A stretch of DNA of 64,000 nt from PALSA-505 sp963699015 (GTDB lineage: Bacteria; Actinomycetota; Actinomycetes; Streptosporangiales; Streptosporangiaceae). The stretch spans positions 1,364,001-1,428,000 of the forward strand of contig CAVOSX010000001.1 of assembly GCA_963699015.1 (NCBI GenBank), in the 5' to 3' direction. A model generated the notes under the pieces. It had not been told where the DNA came from. It saw nothing but the letters and a program-made list of their open reading frames with translations, and did no database searches. This document shows positions 48,410-56,477 of the stretch, in pieces; positions within the stretch are counted from its first letter, which is position 1; each line of letters opens with the position of its first letter. The position numbers and the translations under genes are program-made.

Positions 48410-49648
48410 TCAGGCGGGCGTGATCACGTACTGCCGCAGGCAGAGATCGGCGAAGGTGACCGGGCCGCGCGGCCCGGGCACGTGATCGACGTTGATGCCC
48501 GTCTCGGGCACACCGCGAAGCCTGAAGCCGTCCAGCAGTCTCGTGCTCGCGTTCCAGAACGCGCCGGTCCCCCGGTACGCGTCCAGAAACCGCCGCGCCG
48601 CGGCGGGATCCGCGGTGACGATGCCGGCCGCGAGCCCGGAGGTCTCCTCGTTCGCCGTCTGCGCCGCGGCGGCCGCGCCGGGGACCGGGGCGATGGTCAC
48701 CGTGGCCTCCCGGCCGGCCTGCAGCGCCCACTCGCGCCCGAGCGGGTGGTCATGCGGCGGCAGCGACGCGGCCACGCCCGCGGCCGCCAGCGCGCCCAGG
48801 GCAGCCGGCAGCAGCTCGTCCCAGCAGCCGGAGCAGATGAGCAGCAGGTTGAGCCGGTTGCAGACGCCCAGCCGGTCCAGGCTCTCGGTTATCAGCCGGG
48901 TGGCCTCGGCGGGCTCGGCGGCCCGGTCCAGGTAGAGCACGCCGCCGCCGTCGGCGTGCGCCAGCGTGCGGACGCCGTGACGCGCGGCGTCGGCGGCCAG
49001 CGACCGGGTGCTCTCGCCACTGCCGCGCAAGATCACCAGGGGTATCAGGCCAGGCTGGCGGACCAGCTCGGCCGCGGCGGCGCGATCGGCGGTGCGGACG
49101 AGCTGCAGCGCCTGCGGACCGAGGCCGGCCTTCTCCAGGGCCGGCGAGATGACGTGGTCGAACAGGGCGGCAGCCGAGGCGAGGGCTGCGGCGCCGGTAC
49201 GCAGCACCCCGGCGTTGCGCGACTTGAGCAGCTGCGAGGCGATGTCGACCGTGACCGCGGGGCGCGCCTCGAAGTTCGCCCCCACGACGCCGATGGGAAC
49301 GCGCCGTTCCTCCAGGCGGAGCCCGTCCGGCAGCGTGCCCAGCGGCGTCACCTCCGCCGGAAACGCGAGCCCGGCGAGCAGCTCGAGCTGGCGGGAGGTG
49401 GCCGCCAGGCGCTGCTCATCGAGCCGGAGACGGTCCAGCAGGCCGCGGCCCAGTCCCTGCCCGGCGCCGCGCGCCATGTCGGCCTCGTTCGCCTCGAGGA
49501 TGGCCGCGGCTGTCTGGGTGAGCAGGCTGGCCATCTGGCGCAGCGCCCCGTCGATGACGGCGCCGGGGGCCGCGGCCAGGCCAGGGGCGGCCCGCCGGGC
49601 CGCCTCGCCGCAGGAGACAACCGCTTGCCTGGCATCGGGGTCGGCCAT
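48410..49648 (-). CDS. proA: Glutamate-5-semialdehyde dehydrogenase
   Basis: A 412-residue ProA (gamma-glutamyl phosphate reductase), the second step of proline synthesis. VPIGVVGANFEARPAVTVDI is the diagnostic segment, followed by LKSRNAGVLRTG, LVILRGSGESTRSLAADAAR, the catalytic Cys in DRLGVCNRLNLLL, GTGAFWNASTRLLDGFRL and GVPETGINVDHVPGPRGP. The sequence around the catalytic Cys (GVCNRLN) differs from the usual GVCNAAE of proteobacterial ProA. No proB or obg neighbour is in the window, so it is a separate unit. Confidence 0.88.
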   Translation of the reverse strand: MADPDARQAVVSCGEAARRAAPGLAAAPGAVIDGALRQMASLLTQTAAAILEANEADMARGAGQGLGRGLLDRLRLDEQRLAATSRQLELLAGLAFPAEVTPLGTLPDGLRLEERRVPIGVVGANFEARPAVTVDIASQLLKSRNAGVLRTGAAALASAAALFDHVISPALEKAGLGPQALQLVRTADRAAAAELVRQPGLIPLVILRGSGESTRSLAADAARHGVRTLAHADGGGVLYLDRAAEPAEATRLITESLDRLGVCNRLNLLLICSGCWDELLPAALGALAAAGVAASLPPHDHPLGREWALQAGREATVTIAPVPGAAAAAQTANEETSGLAAGIVTADPAAARRFLDAYRGTGAFWNASTRLLDGFRLRGVPETGINVDHVPGPRGPVTFADLCLRQYVITPA

Positions 49649-49687
49649 GCAGATGAGGTTAGGCCATGCCGCGGCGCCGCGGCCGCC

Positions 49688-50647
49688 TCACCAGGCCCAG
49701 TGGAAGCCGACCACCGTTCGCTCCAGCGACCGCATGTACCTGTGCACCGAATGCTGGCTGTCGAGCCCGGCGGGCTCCTCGGTGATGACGTCACCGTCCA
49801 CGCCGTCCCACACCGCCCACCAGATCCCCCGCGGCAGGCGGCCGGGGTGAAACTCCACCCGGATGTCGAAGTTCTCCGCGCGTCGCATGGAGGCCCGGCG
49901 GTACTCCCGCTTGCCCGCGTCGATCCGGTCGTCCCGGTAGTGAAAGGAGTTCCAGTACTCCAGGGTCAGGGTCTCGCCGAGCGAGAGGTTCTTCGCCAGC
50001 AGGATGTCGGTGATGAAGACGTCTTCCCTGAGCTGACGCAGGTCGCCGGAAACGCCCTCGCAGCCCTGCCCTACCTCGAGCGTGACGGCGTCGGTGTCGT
50101 AGATGAACGGGATGCGGTCCACGCCGTCAGCCGTCGCCTCGATGACCTTGAGCGTCCTGGCCCGGGTGATCAGCCGATCCGCGCCCACGTGGACATGGTC
50201 GTGCAGGGACACGGTCTGGTAGGCGGGCGGGCCGAGAGCCTCGGCCACCTCGGCGATGACGTCCGGGCGCATGGCCCGGGGGCCGGACAGCACGCTGATC
50301 CGGCTCGATCCCGCCGCCAGCCGCCACAGCCGCTCCGCCTCGGCATCGGTGAGGCCGAACGCGTCGATGAACAGGGTCAGCGTGGCCCGGCTGAGCATCC
50401 TGCCGGACAACGCCCGCAATACCGTGTCCTTGAGCTGGCGGGGCAGCACGTCGCTGTCGCCCTGCGTGCGCGGATGGCGCCAGCGGTACCTGGCCAGGAC
50501 TTCCGCTACGGCCAGGTGGTTGACCTGACCGGCCCTGCTCCGTTCGGCATACTGTTCCCATCGCCCCCGGTAACGGCCCGGTCGCAGCAGCAGCTCGCGC
50601 AGATATGCGGCGGCAGCCCGGCGGTAGGCATCATGTATATCGGTCAC
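49688..50647 (-). CDS. Protein of unknown function, possible transcriptional regulator
   Basis: A 319-residue protein I do not recognise. Residues 1-120 are helical and Arg-rich with repeated Leu (AYLRELLLRPGRYRGRWEQY, DVLPRQLKDTVLRALSGRML, LTLFIDAFGLTDAEAERLWR) and look like a helix-turn-helix or DNA-interaction module. Residues 135-319 look beta-rich (DHVHVGADRLITRARTLKVI, LGETLTLEYWNSFHYRDDRI, RGIWWAVWDGVDGD). GTG 50647. It is divergent from the TPR gene, 104 nt away. No catalytic motif is evident. Similar two-part proteins with a beta-sandwich end occur in actinobacteria, but the function is unknown to me. Confidence 0.6.
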   Translation of the reverse strand: MTDIHDAYRRAAAAYLRELLLRPGRYRGRWEQYAERSRAGQVNHLAVAEVLARYRWRHPRTQGDSDVLPRQLKDTVLRALSGRMLSRATLTLFIDAFGLTDAEAERLWRLAAGSSRISVLSGPRAMRPDVIAEVAEALGPPAYQTVSLHDHVHVGADRLITRARTLKVIEATADGVDRIPFIYDTDAVTLEVGQGCEGVSGDLRQLREDVFITDILLAKNLSLGETLTLEYWNSFHYRDDRIDAGKREYRRASMRRAENFDIRVEFHPGRLPRGIWWAVWDGVDGDVITEEPAGLDSQHSVHRYMRSLERTVVGFHWAW

Positions 50648-50692
50648 GGCCCCGGTGCCCGTCTTGCGACTTTAGTGCGACATACCCTCAGT

Positions 50693-50755
50693 ATGCTACG
50701 GCGTCAGGTCTCGGTGCGGGGGGAGGCTCTGGCGGCGGGGAGCGCGATCACGTGA
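50693..50755 (+). CDS. Short leader-like ORF overlapping the TPR gene start
   Basis: A 20-residue frame from ATG 50693 (MLRRQVSVRGEALAAGSAIT) whose TGA stop overlaps the GTG start of the TPR gene (GTGA). It could be a coupling leader peptide. No ribosome site is clear and it may be chance; listed because the overlap geometry matches other coupled gene pairs in the window. Confidence 0.3.
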   Translation: MLRRQVSVRGEALAAGSAIT

Positions 50756-51087
50756 CCATAAACGATCACGTCAGCGCGTCCGCGCAGGTACTCGGCCAGG
50801 CCTATTTCCTCGACCTCCTCGGCGACGCCTACAACGGGCTCGGTCACCACGACGAGGCCATCGCGGTGTTGGCCGAAGCGGCCGGGGCTTTCGGGCGGCA
50901 CGACGCCCGCTGCGCGCACGCGGTGTGCCTTTTCAAGATCGCGCAGAGCCACCTTGCCATGGGCCGCGGGGAGCTGGCGATCGGGTACCTGGAGCAATGC
51001 CTGCCGATGTTCGATGAGCTGCATCTGCCCGATTACGAGCAGCAGGCGGCCGATACCCTGAGCGACTGCCGGGCGGCTGTCGGCTGA
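50752..51087 (+). CDS. Short TPR protein, possibly fragment of an NB-ARC/SARP-type regulator
   Basis: A 111-residue protein made of about two and a half tetratricopeptide repeats: YFLDLLGDAYNGLGHHDEAI, HAVCLFKIAQSHLAMGRGEL and AIGYLEQCLPMFDELHLPD. This is the pattern of the C-terminal TPR array of AfsR/SARP-like or NB-ARC regulators, but the DNA-binding and ATPase parts are absent. GTG 50752 overlaps the short leader frame. It could be a true short TPR adaptor or the surviving end of a larger gene. Divergent from the unrecognised gene at 49688-50647. Confidence 0.65.
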   Translation: MTINDHVSASAQVLGQAYFLDLLGDAYNGLGHHDEAIAVLAEAAGAFGRHDARCAHAVCLFKIAQSHLAMGRGELAIGYLEQCLPMFDELHLPDYEQQAADTLSDCRAAVG

Positions 51088-51161
51088 CCGGACCGTGGCC
51101 CGGACCGGGTCAGCCGGGCTGACCGGGCGGGTTGAGACCGGCAGGGTGAGAACGGCAGGGG

Positions 51162-52019
51162 TTAGAACAGCACGGACATGAAGGTGGCGATCTCGGTGAA
51201 CCCGACCCGGCGGTAGGCCGCCCGGGCCGGGAGGTTGAAGTCGTTGACGTAGAGCGACACCACCGGGGCGAAGTCGCGCAGCGCCTCGGCCACCACCGCG
51301 GCCACCCCCGCGGCGGCCAGGCCGCGGCCGCGCGACTCGGGCCGCACCCAGACGCCCTGTACCTGGCATGCCTGCGCAGTGACCGCGCCGATCTCCGCCT
51401 TGAAGACCACCTGGCCGTCCTCGATGCGGGCAAACGCCCGGCCCGCGCTGATCAGCTCGGCCACCCGGGCCCGGTAGCTCGCGCCCCCGTTGACGCCCAG
51501 CGGCGAGACGCCGACCTCCTCGCTGAACATGGCAACGCTGGCCGGGAAGAGCACGTCCAGCTGCTGCGGCCGGACCATGTGCACCAGCCGGTCGGGCGGG
51601 ACGAGCGGGGGGCTGGAGATCGCCATCACCGGCTGGGCCCGGCGGACCTCGCGGGGCTGGCCCCACTGCGGGCGCAGCAGCTGCCACAGCTCGTTGACCG
51701 CGTCGGCCGGCCCCACCAGCGAGGAGCAGCGCCTGCCCTGGGCACGGGCCCGGGAAGCGAACGCCGCGATCGCCTCGGAACTGGCGGCCACCGGCACCAG
51801 GTTCGCCCCCGCGTAACAGACCGAGGTCAGCCGCCCGTCCGTGTAATGACCCCAGACCTGGGCTCCGAGCCTGGCCGGGTCGAGGCCGCCCGCCCGCACC
51901 CGGGAGGCGACGAAAACGTTCAGCACGGGATCGCGGTCGCACAGGGCCAGCACCTCGTCGCGATCTCGATCGCCCAGCAGGCGCAGCGGCCCGGCCCGCG
52001 GTGCCTTGACTCGCAGCAC
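51162..52019 (-). CDS. DUF4081/GNAT acetyltransferase
   Basis: A 285-residue protein with an N-terminal DUF4081 domain (LLGDRDRDEVLALCDRDPVL, NVFVASRVRAG, GHYTDGRLTSVCYAGANLVP) and a C-terminal GNAT domain (FARIEDGQVVFKAEIGAVTA, VQGVWVRPESRGRGLAAAGV acetyl-CoA loop, SLYVNDFNLPARAAYRRVGF). The pair is typical of actinobacterial acetyltransferases of unknown target. GTG 52019 is preferred to an upstream start: TACCCT (52026-52031 on the minus strand) lies 6 nt before it, suggesting a leaderless transcript, and GGAAG is also near. Confidence 0.87.
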   Translation of the reverse strand: MLRVKAPRAGPLRLLGDRDRDEVLALCDRDPVLNVFVASRVRAGGLDPARLGAQVWGHYTDGRLTSVCYAGANLVPVAASSEAIAAFASRARAQGRRCSSLVGPADAVNELWQLLRPQWGQPREVRRAQPVMAISSPPLVPPDRLVHMVRPQQLDVLFPASVAMFSEEVGVSPLGVNGGASYRARVAELISAGRAFARIEDGQVVFKAEIGAVTAQACQVQGVWVRPESRGRGLAAAGVAAVVAEALRDFAPVVSLYVNDFNLPARAAYRRVGFTEIATFMSVLF

Positions 52020-52090
52020 GCTTCCAGGGTAACGGCACCGGCCGGTCCATGCGCCGGCCACCGGTCAAGCTGCCCGCCGCCGGCAGGCAT

Positions 52091-53743
52091 TCAGCCGCCG
52101 GGCGCGGGCTCCGGCAGCGCCGCGCAGGTGGCGTTTACCGCGCCCGGCCCCCCGGACTCGGGCAGCGCCCCGGTGGCCAGGTAGCGGTTCAGGTAGCCGT
52201 TCACGCAGGCATTCGGCGGGGTGGCCAGCGACTGGCCGTGGTTGCCGCCGCCCTGGACGACCACGATGCGAGAGCTCGGCAGCAGCCGGTGCGCCTGCAT
52301 CGCCCCCGGGTACGGCGTGGCCGCGTCGAGCGTGCCCTGCAGCATGAGGATCGGAGGCAACCCGGCCCCGGTGATCGGGAGCGGGTGAGCTGGGCCCTTG
52401 ACCGGCCAGAACGCGCACGCGGCGTTGAACCAGGTGTTGTCCCAGGCCTCGAAGGGCGCGGTCCGGTACACCCGCCGGGCGTCGCGGTTCCACCTCGCCC
52501 AGTTGCGCGGCCAGTTCACGTCGCTGCACTCCACCGCGTTGTAGACGGCGAACTCGTTCTCGCCCTGCGCGCCGTAGAGGTCGAACAGGCTGATGATCGC
52601 CTGCACCGAGCCCGAGTGGTAGTAGGCGGCCAGCGCGGCGGCCAGGCCCGGCCACAGCGCGTCGTCGTAGCCGCCCTGCAGGAACGTGTCGTCGTACTCG
52701 TCCGGCCCGATCAGCGGGCCGGACGGGCCCTCGATCGGGTGCGTCCCGAGCCGGGTGCGCACCCGGTACCAGGCCTGTCGCACCTGGGATGCGGTCGAGC
52801 CGAGGTGGTAGGCGCGGTCGTAGCGGGCCATCCAGGCGAAGAACGCGTTCATCCGGCCCTGGAAGGCATAGTCCTGGTCGAGGTTGTCGGCGTACCAGAC
52901 GCCATCGGGGTCGACGGTGCTGTCCAGGACCATCCGGCGCACCCGGTGCGGGAACAGCGTGGCGTACACCTGACCGATGTAGGTGCCATAGGAGTACGAG
53001 AAGTAGCTGATCTTCTGCTGGCCCAGGGCGGCCCGGATGGAATCCATGTCCCGCGCCACGTCCTCGGTGGTCATGTACGGGAGCAGCCAGCCGAAGTTCT
53101 TCTCGCAGTCCGCCGCGTAGGTCTTCGCGCGGTTCTCCTGGGCCCGCTCGGCAGCCTTGCTGGCCGGGATGTAGTCAGGCAGCACCCGGTGGAAGAAACC
53201 GGGGTCGCAGTGCAGCGCGGGCGTGCTGGACCCGACCCCGCGCGGGTCGAAGCCGACGATGTCGTAGTCGGCGGCCACCTTCGGATCCAGGCCGGCGGCC
53301 ACCTGGGCGGCCAGGCCGAGCCCGCTGGCTCCCGGCCCTCCGGGGTTGACGAGCAGCACTCCCTGGCGCTGGCCGGGCGGGGCGGTGGCCGGGATCCGGG
53401 ACAGCGCGAGCGTGACCAGGCGGCCGTCCGGGTGCCGGTAGTCCAGCGGCACCCGCAGCCTGGCGCACTGCATCCTGGGCACCTGGGTGCAGGAGTGCCA
53501 GCTCAGGGTGGCGCCGGGACCCGCCCCCGCCCCTGCGGCGCCGGCCGGCGGGCCGCCACCGGTGGCCAGCGAGCCGCCAGCGGAACCGGCGGGACTGCAG
53601 GCCGCCGCGGTGATCGCGAGCACGGCGCCGGCAGCCGCCGCGATCATGGCGAACCGGCCTGGCCGGCCTGGGCGACCGGGCCGGCGCGGGCGGTTCCCCT
53701 GGATCAGGTGCTGGCCTGGCGGGCGGGACGGCATGGTAGCCAT
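52091..53743 (-). CDS. Tripeptidyl-aminopeptidase-like secreted alpha/beta hydrolase
   Basis: A 550-residue exported hydrolase similar to actinobacterial Tap/SlpD-type tripeptidyl aminopeptidases. A signal sequence with lipobox (AVLAITAAACSPAG, Cys49) and a Gly/Ala-rich linker precede the catalytic domain. Motifs are LLVNPGGPGASGLGL (oxyanion), DPRGVGSSTPALHC, FSYSYGTYIGQVYA (nucleophile Ser), LQGTLDAATPYPGA (Asp) and VQGGGNHGQSLATPPNACVN (His). The C-terminal TAP-like domain has AACAFWPVKGP and a final Cys. Probable role: extracellular peptide digestion; specificity is inferred from the family. Confidence 0.88.
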   Translation of the reverse strand: MATMPSRPPGQHLIQGNRPRRPGRPGRPGRFAMIAAAAGAVLAITAAACSPAGSAGGSLATGGGPPAGAAGAGAGPGATLSWHSCTQVPRMQCARLRVPLDYRHPDGRLVTLALSRIPATAPPGQRQGVLLVNPGGPGASGLGLAAQVAAGLDPKVAADYDIVGFDPRGVGSSTPALHCDPGFFHRVLPDYIPASKAAERAQENRAKTYAADCEKNFGWLLPYMTTEDVARDMDSIRAALGQQKISYFSYSYGTYIGQVYATLFPHRVRRMVLDSTVDPDGVWYADNLDQDYAFQGRMNAFFAWMARYDRAYHLGSTASQVRQAWYRVRTRLGTHPIEGPSGPLIGPDEYDDTFLQGGYDDALWPGLAAALAAYYHSGSVQAIISLFDLYGAQGENEFAVYNAVECSDVNWPRNWARWNRDARRVYRTAPFEAWDNTWFNAACAFWPVKGPAHPLPITGAGLPPILMLQGTLDAATPYPGAMQAHRLLPSSRIVVVQGGGNHGQSLATPPNACVNGYLNRYLATGALPESGGPGAVNATCAALPEPAPGG

Positions 53744-53823
53744 CTTGCCCGATCGGCCAGCCGGGCTGGCTCGCGCGCCCCGGGAGGCTCCCGCGCCTGG
53801 TCGTACCCGGAACGCAGTTCCGC

Positions 53824-54207
53824 CTACTGAAGGCCATGATCACGCAGGAAATCAGCCCATGCGTGGTCCCGTATCGGGCCGTCGTCCCGGTCCGCCGGCG
53901 GTTGCGATCGGCCGGGCCTCACCAGGGTGGCGATGATCAGGATCAGCCCGCCGGGGAACGCGACCGCCGCCAGCGTGTTCAGCCCCGAGGGAGCCGAGCC
54001 TGCTAGACCCCACAGGATTGCGCCCGCCACGGCGAGCAGGGCGCCGACGGTGAGCAGGCCAGTACGTGCGCTGTCCGGCGGGCCGGCCGGACAACTCCAG
54101 TCACGGCCATGGGACGCCCGCTGGAGACCGCACCGGTTGCACCGGTCCAGGTTGGATAGCTGGGTGGTGCGGTGCTGGAACTGCGGGTCGCCCGTTGTCG
54201 CGCTCAT
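53824..54207 (-). CDS. Small two-helix membrane protein with N-terminal zinc-ribbon-like Cys
   Basis: A 127-residue protein. An N-terminal segment LDRCNRCGLQRASHGRDWSC has three cysteines in zinc-ribbon-like spacing, then two membrane helices (TGLLTVGALLAVAGAILWGL and TLAAVAFPGGLILIIATLV), and a polar tail. ATG 54207 is chosen because AAGGAG lies 9 nt before it, whereas it abuts the ATG at 54216. Function is unknown. Confidence 0.7.
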   Translation of the reverse strand: MSATTGDPQFQHRTTQLSNLDRCNRCGLQRASHGRDWSCPAGPPDSARTGLLTVGALLAVAGAILWGLAGSAPSGLNTLAAVAFPGGLILIIATLVRPGRSQPPADRDDGPIRDHAWADFLRDHGLQ

Positions 54208-54251
54208 CGGCCTCATCTCCTTGTGAGCGCTGACCTCCCCTTACCGGGGGG

Positions 54252-55577
54252 TCATCTGCTGCGCTGTCCGCGCCGGGTGAGGGAGTCCACGGCCACCGCG
54301 GCCAGCAGGACCAGCGCCGTCCACATCAGCTGCGCGGCCGCGGTCAGGCCGATCAGCTGCAGGCCGTTGGCGATCACGCCGACGACCAGGCCGCCGAGCA
54401 CGGCGTCCAGCATCTTGCCCCGGCCGCCGAACAGGCTGGTGCCGCCGATGACCGCGGCGGCCACGGCGTACAGCACTTGCTGGCCGCCGTTGACGCCGCT
54501 AGAGATAGAGCCGAGGTAGGAGGAGTAGATGATCCCGGTGATGCCAGCGGTGAGCCCGCACAGCGCGAAGGCCACCACGCGAATCCGGTTGGTGTTGACG
54601 CCCGCGCGCCTGGCCGCTTCCGCGTTACCGCCGATCGCGTAGACATACCGGCCGAGCCGGGTGCGGCCGAGCAGCACCGTATAGACAACCAGGACCGCCA
54701 GCACGACGAGAACCACCCAAGGCAGCCCGCGCACGGCGAGCAGGACGCTGCCGCGGTTGATGTTGCCCACCAGGACGACCACGACGCCGGCCACCGCGAT
54801 CACCGCGATCTTCAGCAGCGTGATGCTGACCGGCGGGGCGACCAGCCCGTTGACGCGCCGGCGGCGGTCCCCCAGGAACATCACCAGGCCGGCCAGCGCG
54901 ACGACCACGATCATCACGATCCAGCTGGCAGCCGGGCTGAGCGCGCCGTTCTCGATGTCATTGATGACGTTGCTCTGCAGCCGGATCACGCCACCTACGC
55001 CGATCTTCCCGGTCGCGTCGATCAGGTAGAGCAGCACGCCGGACAGGCCTAGGAACCCGGCCAGTGTGACCACGAACGAGGGCAATCGCAGCCAGGTGAT
55101 GATGAATCCCTGCAGCGCCCCGTAGGCGGCTGTCGCCGCCAGGGCAACCAGCACTGCTAGCGGCCAGGGCCAGTTCAGTGCCAGCGTCCACAGCGTGAGC
55201 ACCGCACCGCAGGCCGCGGTGTACCCGGCCGCCAGGTCGATCTCGCCGAGCAGCAGCACAAATACCTCGGCCATGGCCAGCGTGATGATGAACGCGGCCT
55301 GGGTCAGCAGGTTGACCAGGTTGCCCGCGGACAGGAACAGCGAGTTCTTGATCTGGAAGAACAGGATGATGACGATCAGGCCGAGGATGACCGGCACGGC
55401 CCCGCTCTCGCCGCTGCGCATCCGCTGGAACCAGATCCGCGCGTACTCGCCAACCGACCCGGCCCCCAGTGCGGTCGCCGCGATCGACGCGGGCGCGATC
55501 TCATCGGCCTGGACCTCGGGCGTGGCCTCGGTGCTGACGCTGCCCGGGTCCCCGGGCTTCGGGTCGTTGGATGGCAC
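54252..55577 (-). CDS. Sugar-type ABC transporter permease
   Basis: A 441-residue permease of the RbsC/XylH/FrcC type with about 10 membrane helices. A 45-residue cytoplasmic N-terminal extension is Pro/Ala-rich; then FQIKNSLFLSAGNLVNLLTQ, LLLGEIDLAAGYTAACGAVL (the EIDLS-like coupling region), LPSFVVTLAGFLGLSGVLLY, YAIGGNAEAARRAGVNTNRI (cytoplasmic loop that contacts the ATPase) and VIGGTSLFGGRGKMLDAVLG. Importer of a monosaccharide; the substrate is unknown. GTG 55577 is 3 nt after the ATPase stop with GGAGGG upstream. Last gene of the cluster. Confidence 0.92.
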   Translation of the reverse strand: MPSNDPKPGDPGSVSTEATPEVQADEIAPASIAATALGAGSVGEYARIWFQRMRSGESGAVPVILGLIVIILFFQIKNSLFLSAGNLVNLLTQAAFIITLAMAEVFVLLLGEIDLAAGYTAACGAVLTLWTLALNWPWPLAVLVALAATAAYGALQGFIITWLRLPSFVVTLAGFLGLSGVLLYLIDATGKIGVGGVIRLQSNVINDIENGALSPAASWIVMIVVVALAGLVMFLGDRRRRVNGLVAPPVSITLLKIAVIAVAGVVVVLVGNINRGSVLLAVRGLPWVVLVVLAVLVVYTVLLGRTRLGRYVYAIGGNAEAARRAGVNTNRIRVVAFALCGLTAGITGIIYSSYLGSISSGVNGGQQVLYAVAAAVIGGTSLFGGRGKMLDAVLGGLVVGVIANGLQLIGLTAAAQLMWTALVLLAAVAVDSLTRRGQRSR

Positions 55578-55580
55578 GTG

Positions 55581-56441
55581 TCAGCCCTCCGAGCCGCGGT
55601 CGGGAAGGTCCGCGCCTTGCGTCCGTTGCGAGGCGCCCGTCGTCATCAGGTCGACGACCGACGCCGTGTTGTAGTCCGCCGCGGGGCCGACGGAGACCAG
55701 GTGTCCCAGGTACAGGACGGCGATCCGGTCGGCGACCTGGAACACGTCGACCAGGTTGTGCGAGACGACGAGCACGGCGATGCCGCGCCGGGCGAGGCGG
55801 CTGATGAGATCCAGCACCAGCGCCGTCTGGGACACGCCCAGCGCCGCTGTCGGCTCGTCCATGATCACGAGTTTCGCGTCCAGTATCACCGCCTTGGCCA
55901 CCGCGACCGCCTGGCGCTGGCCGCCAGACAGCGAGCCCACCAGCTGGCGGATGTTGCGGACCGTGGTGACCCGCAGGTCGCTGAGCGTCTGCTTGGCGGT
56001 TTTCTCCATGGACACCTCGTCCAGCAGCAGGTGCCGCCGCGCCTCGTGGCCGAGGAGCATGTTCTCCACGATGTCCAGGTTGTCACACAGCGCGAGGTCT
56101 TGATAGACGGTGGCGATCCCGGTGTCGGTGGCATCCCTGGGCGAGCGGAAGTGTACCCGCCTGCCCTGCCAGGCCATGTGGCCCGCAGACGGCTCCCAGA
56201 TCCCCGAGATCGTCTTGATCAAGGTTAACTTCCCGGCTCCGTTGTCCCCGACCAGAGCGGTCACCTTGCCCGGCGGGATGTCGAGGTCGATACCGGTCAG
56301 CGCCTGGACCGGGCCGAAGCTCTTGCCGATGCCGCGAAGCTCCAGCAGCTGCCCGTTTGCTCTGGCCGCCTCGTCGCCCGTCTCGTAGGGAGCCCGGCCC
56401 GCGGACGCGGGCCGGGCTCCCTCGGCGGAGCTACTGGTCAC
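55581..56441 (-). CDS. Sugar-type ABC ATPase with Leu in place of the Walker A Ser/Thr
   Basis: A 286-residue single-domain ATPase of the FrcA/XylG-like group. After an N-terminal 30-residue extension come LELRGIGKSFGPVQALTG, then the P-loop GDNGAGKLTLIKTISG, where the residue after Lys71 is Leu72 instead of Ser/Thr. It is encoded by TTA at 56226-56228, a rare codon here. The other motifs are intact: Q-loop VYQDLALCDNLDI, signature SLSGGQRQAVAVAKAV, Walker B KLVIMDEPTAALG, and H-switch VLVVSHNL. Loss of the Mg-liganding Ser/Thr should impair hydrolysis, so this subunit may be regulatory or catalytically weak. It is flanked by the binding protein and permease. Confidence 0.9.
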   Translation of the reverse strand: MTSSSAEGARPASAGRAPYETGDEAARANGQLLELRGIGKSFGPVQALTGIDLDIPPGKVTALVGDNGAGKLTLIKTISGIWEPSAGHMAWQGRRVHFRSPRDATDTGIATVYQDLALCDNLDIVENMLLGHEARRHLLLDEVSMEKTAKQTLSDLRVTTVRNIRQLVGSLSGGQRQAVAVAKAVILDAKLVIMDEPTAALGVSQTALVLDLISRLARRGIAVLVVSHNLVDVFQVADRIAVLYLGHLVSVGPAADYNTASVVDLMTTGASQRTQGADLPDRGSEG

Positions 56442-56477
56442 GGCCGATATCCCGGCTGCTCACGTGACCTGCGTTCC

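Noticed and set aside
48380..50755. 791-codon frame on the plus strand over proA and the neighbouring gene
   Set aside because: Antisense shadow of two genes; only its last 20 codons (after ATG 50693) lie outside them and are listed separately.
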